NCBI GenBank assembly: GCA_035450685.1
Contig: DAOTNF010000019.1
Span: 1-53,318 of the forward strand
Reading direction: 5' to 3'
Origin: Syntrophosphaera sp035450685
Lineage (GTDB): Bacteria > Cloacimonadota > Cloacimonadia > Cloacimonadales > Cloacimonadaceae
Length of the DNA: 53,318 bases
Program-made: the position numbers and the translations under genes
Notes under the pieces: model-generated
Seen by the model: the letters and a program-made list of their open reading frames with translations, nothing else
The model's database searches: none
Told to the model about the DNA's origin: nothing
Shown here: positions 1 to 8,618 of the stretch, in pieces
Layout: each line of letters opens with the position of its first letter
Numbering within the stretch: the stretch's first letter is position 1

Positions 1-45
1 ATTCACCTTGACAAGAACCGCTCTTAAAATTTTTTGACGAGATTG

Positions 46-123
46 CGGGGTGTAGCGCAGCCCGGTTAGCGCACTGGTTTTGGGAACCAGGAGTCGGAGG
101 TTCAAATCCTCTCACCCCGACCA
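46..123 (+). tRNA. tRNA-Pro (anticodon TGG)
   Basis: Cloverleaf with acceptor stem CGGGGTG (46-52) pairing CACCCCG (113-119), discriminator A120 and an encoded CCA. The anticodon stem CTGGT/ACCAG encloses the loop TTTGGGA, placing TGG at 81-83, so it decodes proline CCN codons. It is followed 15 bases later by tRNA-Val, probably in one transcript. A TTGACA box at 8-13 lies 38 bases upstream, the distance expected for a tRNA promoter. Confidence 0.96.
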
Positions 124-138
124 TAATAAAAAGAATAA

Positions 139-214
139 GGGCGCTTAGCTCAGCTGGAAGAGCGCATGCCTTACACGCATGATGTCGGGGGTTCGAGTCC
201 CTTAGCGCCCACCA
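139..214 (+). tRNA. tRNA-Val (anticodon TAC)
   Basis: Cloverleaf with acceptor stem GGGCGCT (139-145) pairing AGCGCCC (204-210), discriminator A211 and an encoded CCA. The anticodon stem CATGC/GCATG encloses the loop CTTACAC with TAC at 172-174, so it decodes valine. The T arm shows the usual GTTCGAGTC. Confidence 0.96.
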
Positions 215-246
215 TCTTTCTTCAATTAATAAGCTTTGGAAGGATC

Positions 247-1218
247 ATGAAGATAGCTGTAACTGGAGCGAACGGCTTTGTGGGAAGCAATTTGGTCTCT
301 TTCCTGTGCGGAGCGGGACATGAGGTGCGGGCTCTGGTGCGTTCCCAGGCAGACCTCAGCGCCATTGATCCCCGGGCTGAACGGTGCGAAACAGACTACT
401 GCGATTCTTCCAGCCTCAATGCGGCATTGGCTGGTGTGGAAATCCTCATTCATAACGCGGGCAAGACCAGGACCAACAGCTTTGAAGAGATGCTGCAGGC
501 CAATGTGGGAATCACCCGCAGGATTGTGGAGGCTTCCAACCGTGCCGCTGGTATGCAAAGACTGGTTTACATCAGTTCCCAGGCGGCATCCAAACCCTCT
601 CCCGATGCCAAAGAGGTTAGCGAGGATGAACCCAGCGCTCCGGTGACCTGGTATGGCCAGAGCAAGCTGCTGGCAGAGAAGATCATCAGAGCGGACGCGC
701 GCGTTGCCTGGACTATCGTGCGTCCGGTTTCGGTCTATGGGGAGGGGGAAAAAGACTTTCTGGAGCTGTTCAAGCTGCAAAACCTCGGCCTGAACGTCAG
801 GATTGGCCGCCAGGACAAACTGATGAACCTGATCCATATAGGGGAGTTGTGCCAGTTCATCCAGTTGTGCCTCTCCAGCCAGGAAGCCGAAAACCAGGTC
901 TTCTTCGCCTCCGACGGACAGGTCTATTCCCATGCCCAATTCTCTGAACTGGTCAGCCGTCTGCTGGGCAAGCCATCCCGGAGAATCACGATTCCCGTTC
1001 CCCTGGCCAGAGCCGTGTTTACGGGAGGGGATTTATTAGGCAAGCTTACAGGCAAGCCACAGGTCGTCAATCGCCAGAAGATGCGGGAAATCCTTGCTGA
1101 TAACTGGTTGTGCAGCATCGAGAAAGCCCGCAGGCTGCTCGGCTGGAATCCCCAGGCAGACCTGGAGGGGAAACTCTCCTCGACCCTCGATTGGTATCGA
1201 AACAAGGGATGGTTGTGA
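247..1218 (+). CDS. NAD(P)-dependent epimerase/dehydratase (extended SDR)
   Basis: Predicted cytoplasmic short-chain dehydrogenase/reductase of 323 residues. The N-terminus has the Rossmann dinucleotide-binding motif TGANGFVG (residues 6-13). The catalytic pair YxxxK is seen as YGQSK (Y136, K140), with serines at 110-111 in the usual position for the third catalytic residue. Extended SDRs of this type commonly act on nucleotide sugars or as sterol/flavonoid-like reductases; the substrate cannot be read from the sequence. The ATG at 247 is preferred because AAGGA sits just before it and the longer reading frame would begin inside tRNA-Val. The last codons form part of a 40-bp imperfect direct repeat shared with the start of the next gene. 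Confidence 0.88.
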   Translation: MKIAVTGANGFVGSNLVSFLCGAGHEVRALVRSQADLSAIDPRAERCETDYCDSSSLNAALAGVEILIHNAGKTRTNSFEEMLQANVGITRRIVEASNRAAGMQRLVYISSQAASKPSPDAKEVSEDEPSAPVTWYGQSKLLAEKIIRADARVAWTIVRPVSVYGEGEKDFLELFKLQNLGLNVRIGRQDKLMNLIHIGELCQFIQLCLSSQEAENQVFFASDGQVYSHAQFSELVSRLLGKPSRRITIPVPLARAVFTGGDLLGKLTGKPQVVNRQKMREILADNWLCSIEKARRLLGWNPQADLEGKLSSTLDWYRNKGWL

Positions 1219-1230
1219 AGCGGCTGATAC
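1191..1230 (+). repeat. 40-bp imperfect direct repeat, copy 1
   Basis: Positions 1191-1230 match 1263-1302 at 33 of 40 bases, with the last 18 bases (TTGTGAAGCGGCTGATAC) identical. This copy contains the last codons and the stop of the epimerase gene. Between the copies lies a pyrimidine-rich block of CTTTTCACC / CTTTCCACC units (about 1229-1264). Confidence 0.85.
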
Positions 1231-1262
1231 CTTTTCACCTTTTCACCTTTCCACCTTTCCAC

Positions 1263-1302
1263 CTTGTATTGAAGCAAAGGGTGCTTGTGAAGCGGCTGAT
1301 AC
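1263..1302 (+). repeat. 40-bp imperfect direct repeat, copy 2
   Basis: Second copy, 72 bases downstream of the first. It contains the ribosome binding site and start codons proposed for the following exported protein. Such a repeat suggests a past local duplication or insertion at the gene junction. Confidence 0.85.
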
Positions 1303-3233
1303 TTATCATCCTGGCGGTAATTGCGGCCATTGTCTCGCTGTCCGCCCAGGCTGAACCCCTGCGTTGGGGAGAAGGCGTGTTGGAACTGCCAGAATTCTGG
1401 CACAAAACCTACGATCCGCCCCAGGTGCTGGCAAGGGTTTATCTGAATCCGGACAGCACCATGAGCCTGTTACGCATCATGGACGGCAAAGATGAGCTGG
1501 TGCCTTACGTGGAGGACTTTCTCCAGCGCCAGGGCAAGGCTCCCCAGGACAGCCTCTTCTACAGCGCCCGGGAACGTGACCTGCTGATCGTTATTTATCA
1601 ACCCTACACTCCGGATAGTGACCTTAGCGGCTTGGAAGAAGAAGAGCCTGTCCGGCAACTAACTTTCACCCGCGAGGATATCGACAACTGGATCGACAGG
1701 CAGCGAACCGACACCAGCCTGCAACTGCCGGTATGGGATCCGGCGCGGATGTCGGCCTTTAACCGTCTGCCTGAACCTTATCGGTTTGGAGCTTTTTTCA
1801 GCGGGGAACGCAGCGCTTACGACGCTTTGCGGATCAGAGGCTTCCGCCCGCCCCAAAGCCAGTTCGGGGGTATGTTTCATGCCAGTTTGTTCAACTGCCT
1901 GTATCAGGATGAGGCCACTACCTTCCAGCAAAACTTCACGCAGGGAGCTTATCCCTATGAAGTCCCTCTCACAGATATAGAGGGCGGCTTGGGCGCCTTC
2001 GACCACCGCTATGCCCGCGGCTCGTTGCGCAAAAACCGCTTTATAGGTGTGGACAGCCTGCAGGTGGCTTTCGATTTCAACGTGCAAAATGGCCTTTGGG
2101 AAGAGCTTAATGGCGCCAATACCTCGCTGAAATCCTGGATCAGCGTCCCGCTTGGGAAAAGCTCGCTGGAACTGGAATATGCCGACTGGGCCAGCGATGT
2201 ATCCATGTTCCAGCTCGATCAGCACTACTGGCAAAAAACCAACTTCCTGATTGATCACCGCTACAAGCAGCTCTATGCGGCCTGGAATACACCCTGGCTG
2301 GATCTAGCCATGCTCAGGTCGCACGAAACTGCAAAGGCTAACCGCTTTATCCATACATTGGATAGCAAGACCACCCAACTTAGGGCCAGCCGCTCCCTGC
2401 AGACGGGAACTTTCCGCTCCATCCTGCTCTATGAACACCTGTGGCAGCAATCCGGTCAACCCCTTGCCTACGAAGATTTGGCGCGGGTTGAGCTGAGCTA
2501 TGCCCGTTCCATCTTTAACACTGAACTTCAGGCGGAATGTGAGGATTTTGACAGGCTGAAGCTGGATGGACAGCTTGCGCTGAATTGGCCTGCTGTATCG
2601 TCCGGACTGGCTGTCAGGCGTGTTTTCCGGTCTGGGCCTGCCCTTACGAAAGTGGCGGATATCTATAGCGAAAACGCTTTTCTCCCCCACATCGACATCA
2701 GATGCAATCAGGACTTGGCGGCATTTATCTCCGTGAGGCCGGGCGGGGATTCCAGTGTCAATCTCTGGTTGGGGCAAAAGACGGTCGAAAGCGCCGCCGA
2801 TAGCTCCAGTACGGCTTTCCAGGTCTCAAAGGATGTCTGGTATGCCGCTTTGGGCAGCAGGATCAGGCTCGAGTGGAAGCGCTACAATCTGAACTGGCGG
2901 ATCAATCTCGCAGCCCAACACGGCACGGATGGCTTGCGTGAAGCTCCCGCGGTCGCGTATGGCAGCTTTCTGAATATCCGCCGCGAACTGCTGCATGGCA
3001 ACGCTTTATTCGCAGGTTTTTCCCTGCATGGGCACAGCAACTTTGTGAGCGCCACGCATCCGGTCTTTGAATCGGGAGTGGCGGCGCTGGCAGACATCTG
3101 GGCTGGATTCCAGATCACCCCGCGCTTTGAATTGACCGTCAGCCTCAAAAACATCTCCGACGGCAACCTCTGGGGCGTCTATCCGCTGCCCCGTTCCTTG
3201 CATGCGAACATCAGATGGTTCTACCTCAACTGA
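1287..3233 (+). CDS. Exported protein, candidate outer-membrane beta-barrel
   Basis: I do not recognise the family. The predicted product is 648 residues, beginning with a signal peptide: VKRL, then the hydrophobic stretch LIIILAVIAAIV-like segment, then SAQA as cleavage site. Residues after about 200 show many alternating polar/aromatic strands typical of an outer-membrane barrel, and the chain ends in an aromatic-rich strand close to its C-terminus (NIRWFYLN). The GTG at 1287 is chosen because it gives a clean signal peptide and has AAGGG five bases upstream; the GTG at 1281 is the alternative. A frame open back to 1110 overlaps the epimerase and is unlikely to be translated from there. It lies 15 bases before the HAD gene, possibly co-transcribed. 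Function unknown; the barrel reading is an inference from strand pattern only. Confidence 0.7.
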   Translation: MKRLILIILAVIAAIVSLSAQAEPLRWGEGVLELPEFWHKTYDPPQVLARVYLNPDSTMSLLRIMDGKDELVPYVEDFLQRQGKAPQDSLFYSARERDLLIVIYQPYTPDSDLSGLEEEEPVRQLTFTREDIDNWIDRQRTDTSLQLPVWDPARMSAFNRLPEPYRFGAFFSGERSAYDALRIRGFRPPQSQFGGMFHASLFNCLYQDEATTFQQNFTQGAYPYEVPLTDIEGGLGAFDHRYARGSLRKNRFIGVDSLQVAFDFNVQNGLWEELNGANTSLKSWISVPLGKSSLELEYADWASDVSMFQLDQHYWQKTNFLIDHRYKQLYAAWNTPWLDLAMLRSHETAKANRFIHTLDSKTTQLRASRSLQTGTFRSILLYEHLWQQSGQPLAYEDLARVELSYARSIFNTELQAECEDFDRLKLDGQLALNWPAVSSGLAVRRVFRSGPALTKVADIYSENAFLPHIDIRCNQDLAAFISVRPGGDSSVNLWLGQKTVESAADSSSTAFQVSKDVWYAALGSRIRLEWKRYNLNWRINLAAQHGTDGLREAPAVAYGSFLNIRRELLHGNALFAGFSLHGHSNFVSATHPVFESGVAALADIWAGFQITPRFELTVSLKNISDGNLWGVYPLPRSLHANIRWFYLN

Positions 3234-3248
3234 TTGTGATACATCTAT

Positions 3249-3905
3249 ATGCGTTATAAGGCCATTATCTTCGATCTGGATGGCACCCTTATCGACTCGA
3301 TGAGCCTCTGGCGCAAGGTTGACCGCGACTTCCTGCACAAGCGCGGCATCAGAGTGCCCCGCGACCTCTTCGACCACCTGCCCCAGGGCAATTCCTTCAT
3401 CCAGACCGCGCAGTATTTCAAAGACCGCTTTTCGCTGCCCGAATCCGCGGAAAGCATCATGGGAGAATGGACGGAGATGGTGTCCTGGCACTACGGAAAC
3501 GATGTGCGCCTCAAACCTGGGGCGAAACGGGTTGTGGAAAAGCTGAACTCACTCGGGGTCGGGATCGGACTGGGAACCAGCAACTCCTACGAACTGGCGC
3601 AAAAAGTCCTGTCGCAAAACGGTATCTGGGACTACTTCCAGGCTGTGGCAACCGGAGATATGAATCTTCTGGGCAAGCCCTTTCCCGATATCTATCTGAA
3701 AGTAGCTGCGGATTTTGCCCTTGAACCAAACGACTGCGCGGTGGTGGAAGATACCCTCAGCGGGGTGCAGGCAGCCAAAGCAGCGGGTATGACGACCATT
3801 GCCATCTATGATCCGGACAGCCTGGAACAGCATCCCCAGATCAAGGCCCTGGCAGACGCCTTTGTGCAAAACTTCAATGAATTGAGCGAGTTATTGGAAA
3901 TATGA
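3249..3905 (+). CDS. HAD-superfamily hydrolase (phosphoglucomutase-like subfamily)
   Basis: Cytoplasmic phosphatase or phosphomutase of 218 residues. The HAD motif I is IFDLDGTLIDS with nucleophile D9 and acid/base D11. Motif II is LGTSNS and motif IV is VVEDTLSGVQAAKAAGM, where the paired acidic residues bind Mg2+. A helical cap follows motif I, as in the beta-phosphoglucomutase/phosphoglycolate phosphatase group. The substrate is not predictable. Its stop overlaps the start of the next gene (ATGA at 3902), so the two are translationally coupled. Confidence 0.9.
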   Translation: MRYKAIIFDLDGTLIDSMSLWRKVDRDFLHKRGIRVPRDLFDHLPQGNSFIQTAQYFKDRFSLPESAESIMGEWTEMVSWHYGNDVRLKPGAKRVVEKLNSLGVGIGLGTSNSYELAQKVLSQNGIWDYFQAVATGDMNLLGKPFPDIYLKVAADFALEPNDCAVVEDTLSGVQAAKAAGMTTIAIYDPDSLEQHPQIKALADAFVQNFNELSELLEI

Positions 3906-4591
3906 AAAACCCTGTTTATGTGATCATCGGCGCTTACGGAAGCGGAAAGAGCGAATACAGCATCCATCTGGCAAAAAGCCTCAACCAGTCTGGAGCAGAT
4001 GTAGCCCTGGCAGACCTGGACGTGGTCAACCCCTACTTTCGCAGCCGGGACGTGCGGGAGGAATTTGCCGCCTTGGGCATCGAGGTTATTGCCCCGGAAG
4101 GACAGTACAAGCATGCCGATCTGCCCATGATCTCGCCCCGGATCAAGGGAGCCATCGAGGATCAGGCCAGGACGGTGGTTCTGGATGTGGGCGGCGACCC
4201 GGCTGGCTGCCGCACCCTGGGGCGTTTTGTGGATGCCCTGGAACAGCGGGGCTATAACATGCTTTTTGTGGTCAACACCTTCCGTCCTTTCACCAGTTCG
4301 GTGGAAGAGGTTCTGCGCATGAAAGCCGATCTGGAGTTCGCCTCCAAACTCAAGATTTCAGAGTTCGTCTGCAATAACAACCTGATGGAATACACAACCC
4401 CCGAGGTGGTGGAGCAGGGCATCAGCATCCTGGAAGAATGCTCGCAGCGCACCGGACTGCCTTTCAAACGGTATCTGGTGCTGGATGCCTATCAGGATAT
4501 CGTGCCGGATGGCCTCGGCGGCAAGCAGCGCCTGGTGATGTCCTACACACTGAAAAAACCCTGGGAAGGCCTGGTGATGAAAGGGATTTGA
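3902..4591 (+). CDS. P-loop nucleotide-binding protein (MinD/CobB-like)
   Basis: Soluble protein of 229 residues with Walker A GAYGSGKS (residues 10-17) and a DLDVVNPYFRSRD stretch that resembles the switch region of SIMIBI ATPases such as MinD/CobQ-type proteins. A second acidic strand (VVLDVGGDPAG) fits Walker B. Proteins of this look are annotated as ATP/GTP-binding proteins without a known role. It overlaps the HAD gene by four bases, which suggests one operon and possibly a joint metabolic or cofactor task. About 320 gene-free bases follow. Confidence 0.75.
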   Translation: MKNPVYVIIGAYGSGKSEYSIHLAKSLNQSGADVALADLDVVNPYFRSRDVREEFAALGIEVIAPEGQYKHADLPMISPRIKGAIEDQARTVVLDVGGDPAGCRTLGRFVDALEQRGYNMLFVVNTFRPFTSSVEEVLRMKADLEFASKLKISEFVCNNNLMEYTTPEVVEQGISILEECSQRTGLPFKRYLVLDAYQDIVPDGLGGKQRLVMSYTLKKPWEGLVMKGI

Positions 4592-4914
4592 ACCAAGCTA
4601 TTGTATTCAGATACACCTTTTTACACAAACTAAGAAGACAAATACCACGTAAGTAGTCCTATACTCTTTACATCCCTGTTGAGACCAAGGATCAATCCCT
4701 CTCAAGGCTCGACAACTACAACCGCCATCCTCCACGTATATCAGCAAAAACCACCTTCTTTCTGGATAGTTCCTGCCTGTTTCTAAGCTTGTACCAACAT
4801 CAGACATAGGCAGGCCTTCAATAAATTTCAGGAAACAAGCATAAAAATTAAGATATATCTTGACAGTAAATCAATTTAATTAAGTATGGAGTCAGAATAT
4901 TTAAGGAGATGCTC
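4592..4914. other. Gene-free region before the DUF2089 operon
   Basis: About 320 bases with a lower GC content than the flanks. I see no RNA gene, no strong hairpin and no terminator after the P-loop gene. The right end carries the promoter candidate at 4860-4886 and the ribosome binding site AAGGAG at 4903-4908. Confidence 0.6.
4860..4886 (+). promoter_or_regulatory. Candidate sigma-70-type promoter for the DUF2089-DUF4097 pair
   Basis: TTGACA at 4860-4865 is followed 15 bases later by TAAGTA (4881-4886); the overlapping hexamer AAGTAT would give 16 bases. The -35 is a consensus match, the -10 is weaker. It lies about 30 bases before the start codon region in an AT-rich stretch. Confidence 0.45.
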
Positions 4915-5274
4915 ATGGATATGACTTCCTGCCCGATATGTAAAGGGCACCTGCAGATCAGGGAGTATCACTGCCCGGCTTGCAAGGTAAGTTTTCAAGG
5001 CGAGTTCAGCTCGAGCTGGCTGAGCAACCTGAGTGCCACACAACTCGAGTTTGTGAGGCTGTTCGTGCTTTCCCAGGGCAATATCCGGGAGATGGAAAAG
5101 CGCCTGGGTATCTCGTATCCCACGGTGAAGAACCGTCTGGGGGAAATCATCAGGGAGATTTCCTGCGCAGCGGATCATGAAACAGATTTCTACGATATCT
5201 TCAGCGATCTGGAGCAGGGATTTATCAGTGTGGATGAAGCAATTAATCAGATTGAAGCAAGGAGAAAACAATGA
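4915..5274 (+). CDS. DUF2089-family zinc-ribbon / HTH regulator
   Basis: Small cytoplasmic protein of 119 residues. The N-terminus holds two CxxC pairs (CPICKGHL and CPACKVSF), a likely zinc ribbon. The middle part (SQGNIREMEKRLGISYPTVK) is a helix-turn-helix of the sigma-region-4/LuxR look. The C-terminus has a short SHOCT-like helix pair, LEQGFISVDEAINQIEAR, that resembles the tail of the next protein. Start at 4915 gives six bases from AAGGAG; the ATG at 4909 abuts the ribosome binding site. The stop overlaps the next ATG (ATGA). DUF2089 proteins are thought to be regulators; the partner next door is the likely target or co-factor by inference. Confidence 0.85.
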   Translation: MDMTSCPICKGHLQIREYHCPACKVSFQGEFSSSWLSNLSATQLEFVRLFVLSQGNIREMEKRLGISYPTVKNRLGEIIREISCAADHETDFYDIFSDLEQGFISVDEAINQIEARRKQ

Positions 5275-6701
5275 CGACACAGCAAGTTTACTTCGACTAT
5301 GACTTTCCGGGACTGAGCAGGGTCAAGATCATCAACAACATGCTGCCCCTGAACGTGGGCAAGTCTGAGAGCGGCAAGATCGAGATCAAAGCCGATCTTC
5401 CCGTTGATGAACGCGATGCCCAGGTGGATTACGAAAGGTATTTCGATGTAGCGTTCAAAGCGCCGGTGGCCACCATCGAACTGGAAGAAATACCAGAATT
5501 GGAGTCAAGCTTTGCCCGCAAGGGCAGGCCAGAGGTTACGATCCTGCTGCCAAAGATCGAACTGGCGGTAGTGGAATCTGAAAACCTACCCCTTACATTC
5601 AGCGGGCTGGACTGTGCCCTCGAGGTGGAGAACGAGAATGGCCCCATCATGATCGACAACTGCACAGGCGACAAGAAGATAGCAAACGAAAACGGTCCCA
5701 TAGTTCTCAGCAAGTGCGAGGGTGAACTCAAGCTCTCGATGGAGAACGGGCCGGTTTCCGCGGAAGGGCTGTGCGGGCAGAGCCTCAAACTGGAATCGGA
5801 AAATGGCCCGACAAAGATCCGGTCTGCCTGTTTCAAAGAAGTCGCTCTCTCCAGCGAGAACGGGATGATCTACTACGAAAGCCTGCCCATCGATGAATCG
5901 GTTATGAACCTATTCAGCGAGAACGGTAAGATTCATCTGGTGCTTCCCGAGGACTTTGACTTTGAACTGGAGGCGGAAACGGAACAAGGGTCGGTGAAAT
6001 GCCGCCTGGACGCCGAGATGCGCGTTGAAGCCGGAAACTATGTGATCCGCCAGGGCGAGGGCAAAAACAAGATCAGGATCAGGACAGAGAATGGAGCGAT
6101 CAAGATCGGCAGCGATGGATACATGAATCTAAACTTCATCAGGCAAAAACTGGAGGAATTGAAGGATTCGATCCTGAAATCCAAAACCCTGGAAGACAAA
6201 ATCAAGGCTCAGAAGATCGTGGCCACTGTGGTGGATGCACTCAACAAAGCAGCCGACAGGATCACGGAAGCGCGCATCAAAGACAGCTTGATCTCCGCGG
6301 CGGACAAACTGAAAGAGCTGGTGGAAGGTTTTGACGTGCAGGAGGCCAAGGACAAGGTGGTAAGCGGCGTGGAGAAGATCGGCGACGAGGTTTCCAACAG
6401 CCTGCGAGAACTCTTTATGAAGCTGAAATTCGCCAAAGACCACGGCTACAAATTCAAGAACCTCAACATTAAAAGGAAAGTTGAAGAGGCGATGGACTAT
6501 TCTGGGCCGGGCGTTTTGAAAGAGTTCATTAAAAAAACGGTGGATTCCACCCTTGCCAAAGCCCAAAACTGGGGTCTGAGCGACAGGGAAAAGCAGGAAG
6601 TGGCAGACCGCAGCCGCATGAAGATACTGGAGATGCTGGAAAGCGGCAAGATTTCCGCAGAGGAGGCGGAACGCCTTTTGAAGGCTATCGCAAAAGAATA
6701 A
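5271..6701 (+). CDS. DUF4097-like beta-strand repeat protein with SHOCT-like tail
   Basis: Protein of 476 residues without signal peptide or membrane segment, so probably cytoplasmic. Residues about 115-285 contain a regular series of ENGP/ENG repeats (VENENGPI, ANENGPI, SMENGPV, ESENGPT, SSENGMI, FSENGKI, RTENGAI), the pattern of the DUF4097 beta-helix/beta-strand repeat. The following 150 residues are helical and charged. The tail SRMKILEMLESGKISAEEAERL is SHOCT-like, similar to the tail of the DUF2089 protein with which it is translationally coupled. The pair often occurs together in bacteria; its function is not known. A tRNA-Pro follows directly. Confidence 0.8.
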   Translation: MTTQQVYFDYDFPGLSRVKIINNMLPLNVGKSESGKIEIKADLPVDERDAQVDYERYFDVAFKAPVATIELEEIPELESSFARKGRPEVTILLPKIELAVVESENLPLTFSGLDCALEVENENGPIMIDNCTGDKKIANENGPIVLSKCEGELKLSMENGPVSAEGLCGQSLKLESENGPTKIRSACFKEVALSSENGMIYYESLPIDESVMNLFSENGKIHLVLPEDFDFELEAETEQGSVKCRLDAEMRVEAGNYVIRQGEGKNKIRIRTENGAIKIGSDGYMNLNFIRQKLEELKDSILKSKTLEDKIKAQKIVATVVDALNKAADRITEARIKDSLISAADKLKELVEGFDVQEAKDKVVSGVEKIGDEVSNSLRELFMKLKFAKDHGYKFKNLNIKRKVEEAMDYSGPGVLKEFIKKTVDSTLAKAQNWGLSDREKQEVADRSRMKILEMLESGKISAEEAERLLKAIAKE

Positions 6702-6705
6702 AACC

Positions 6706-6711
6706 TTGACA
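6706..6711 (+). promoter_or_regulatory. Candidate -35 box of tRNA-Pro(CGG)
   Basis: TTGACA starts 41 bases before the tRNA, mirroring the TTGACA 38 bases before the first tRNA-Pro. No good -10 hexamer is visible at the expected spacing, so this is tentative. Confidence 0.35.
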
Positions 6712-6746
6712 GAAACGTCGCCCAGCAAAAGTTGAGCGGCACCGGT

Positions 6747-6824
6747 CGGGATGTAGCGCAGTCCGGTTAGCGCGCTCGGTTCGGGACCGAGAAGTCGGAG
6801 GTTCAAATCCTCTCATCCCGACCA
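6747..6824 (+). tRNA. tRNA-Pro (anticodon CGG)
   Basis: Cloverleaf with acceptor CGGGATG (6747-6753), matching CATCCCG before discriminator A6821 and encoded CCA (6822-6824). The anticodon stem CTCGG/CCGAG encloses TTCGGGA with CGG at 6782-6784. It is close in sequence to the tRNA-Pro(TGG) at the window start. Only 30 bases separate it from the ABC transporter start. Confidence 0.96.
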
Positions 6825-6854
6825 TTGTTATTTATGGCCTCCGCGAAGGAACAA

Positions 6855-8618
6855 ATGTCCCAAGAGAAAACTAACCTGAAGTATTATATAAAGCTCCTCT
6901 ATCCTTTTGTGAAAAAGGATTTGGGGCTTTTGCTCTTTGGGCTTTTCGCGATGCTATGCACTTCCGCGCTGCAGTTGGTCTGTCCCCTCATCCTGGCTGA
7001 AATCATAGATAAAAGCATCCCTCGGGGTGATGTGGGTCAGATGTACCGCTTCGGCGGTTTTTTCATTGCGGCAATGGTCGTGGCGGGCATGCTATCCTAT
7101 CTGCAAATCGTGCTGCTTTCCAAGCTGGGAGTGAAAATCATCACCAAGTTCAAGGCCGGGGTTTTCCGCCACCTGCTTACCCTACCGGTGGATTGGTTCA
7201 GCCGCAAGCAGGTGGGGGAACTGATAGCGAGGGTGGAATCGGACGCGGAACGCGTGAAAGCGTTGTTTTCGGAGCTTTCAATCCGCATCATCGGCAACCT
7301 GCTCTTTTTCATCGGTATCTTTGTGGTGTTGTTCCTGCGTGACTGGAAAGTGGCAATTTACGTTTTGCCAATGATGGCTGTGGCCGCCGTGGGCTACAAT
7401 TTCCTCATAAAATACCTTTCCAGATTCTACCGCCTGATCAGGGAAAAGAACGCTCTGGTGACAGCCAAGATCACGGATTACGTGCAGGGCATGCCCATCA
7501 TCCAGGCGCTGAACCAGCAGAAAAAGGTTTTCGACGACCTCAAGGCTGCCTCCACCGAAAAATACAGGCTGGAAACCCGCACCTCATTCACCGAATACGG
7601 TTCCCAGAGCCTCTTCATGCTTGTCTTCGAGGTGCTGCTCCTGGTGCTTATCATCAAGCTCACCGCGCCACGGATCATTGCCGGAGCCATGACCCTGGGC
7701 ACACTGATCTTGTTTGTGGACTACTTCTTCCGGATGATTTGGCCGCTGAGGCAGATTTCCGAGAACGTGATGCAGATCCAGCGTGCCTTTGTGAGCCTGA
7801 AACGCATTCTGGAACTAACCAGCCTGCAATCTGAGGAAGAGCTTTTCACCGGAACCAGGCTGCCTTCCTTTGATTCCGAGATTCGCTTTGAACACGTCTG
7901 GTTCGCCTACAAGGACGAGGACTGGGTGCTCAAGGACGTTTCCTTCACCATTCCCAAAGGGAAAAAGATCGCTCTGGTGGGCGCTTCCGGCAGTGGCAAG
8001 ACCACCACCGTAAGCCTGCTCTGCGGTTTTTACCCCATCCAGAAAGGGCGCATCCTGATCGATGGAGTTCCCCTTTCCGAGATCGATTTCCGGGCCTGGC
8101 GCCGTAAGATAGGGCTGATCCTGCAGGACGTGTTCCTCTTTCCGGGCAGCATCCTGGAAAATGTGCGGGTCTATAACGATGCGGTGTCCGAAGCTAAGGT
8201 GCGCGAAGTCATTAACATCGTGCAACTGGACGAATTTATCCGTGGCCAAAACCTCGGCCTTGATTCCGAGCTGGCGGAGCGTGGCCAAAACATCTCGCAG
8301 GGCGAGAAGCAACTGATCAGCTTTGCCCGGGCGCTGGCCTTTGAGGCGGAACTGATCATCATGGACGAGGCCACCGCCTCCATCGACCCCCATACCGAAG
8401 CCAAAATCCAGCACAGCATGGAAACAGTTTTGTCGAATAAAACCGCCGTGGTGGTGGCCCATCGCCTGACCTCGGTTCTGGATGCTGACGAAATCCTCTT
8501 CTTTGACGGAGGCGAAATCATACACCGCGGCAAACACCAGCAGTTGATGCAAAGCTCGAAGGAATACCGCAAGCTGGTGGAACTGCAGTTTATAGGGACG
8601 GAGAACACGGATGAATAA
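6855..8618 (+). CDS. ABC exporter half-transporter, consensus-site subunit
   Basis: Fused permease-ATPase of 587 residues for export of an unknown substrate across the inner membrane. The N-terminal 310 residues hold about six membrane segments of the type I exporter fold. The C-terminal ATPase has Walker A GASGSGKT (about 376-383), a signature ISQGEKQ instead of LSGGQ, and Walker B IIMDEATAS with the catalytic glutamate E505. The start at 6855 is preferred because GAAGGA precedes it; the earlier TTG and ATG lie at the tRNA 3' end with no ribosome binding site. It overlaps the next transporter gene by eight bases, so the two probably form a heterodimer. Confidence 0.93.
   Translation: MSQEKTNLKYYIKLLYPFVKKDLGLLLFGLFAMLCTSALQLVCPLILAEIIDKSIPRGDVGQMYRFGGFFIAAMVVAGMLSYLQIVLLSKLGVKIITKFKAGVFRHLLTLPVDWFSRKQVGELIARVESDAERVKALFSELSIRIIGNLLFFIGIFVVLFLRDWKVAIYVLPMMAVAAVGYNFLIKYLSRFYRLIREKNALVTAKITDYVQGMPIIQALNQQKKVFDDLKAASTEKYRLETRTSFTEYGSQSLFMLVFEVLLLVLIIKLTAPRIIAGAMTLGTLILFVDYFFRMIWPLRQISENVMQIQRAFVSLKRILELTSLQSEEELFTGTRLPSFDSEIRFEHVWFAYKDEDWVLKDVSFTIPKGKKIALVGASGSGKTTTVSLLCGFYPIQKGRILIDGVPLSEIDFRAWRRKIGLILQDVFLFPGSILENVRVYNDAVSEAKVREVINIVQLDEFIRGQNLGLDSELAERGQNISQGEKQLISFARALAFEAELIIMDEATASIDPHTEAKIQHSMETVLSNKTAVVVAHRLTSVLDADEILFFDGGEIIHRGKHQQLMQSSKEYRKLVELQFIGTENTDE

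Noticed and set aside
226..939. 237-codon minus-strand frame over the epimerase gene
   Set aside because: It is antisense to a clear SDR gene and shows no protein features.
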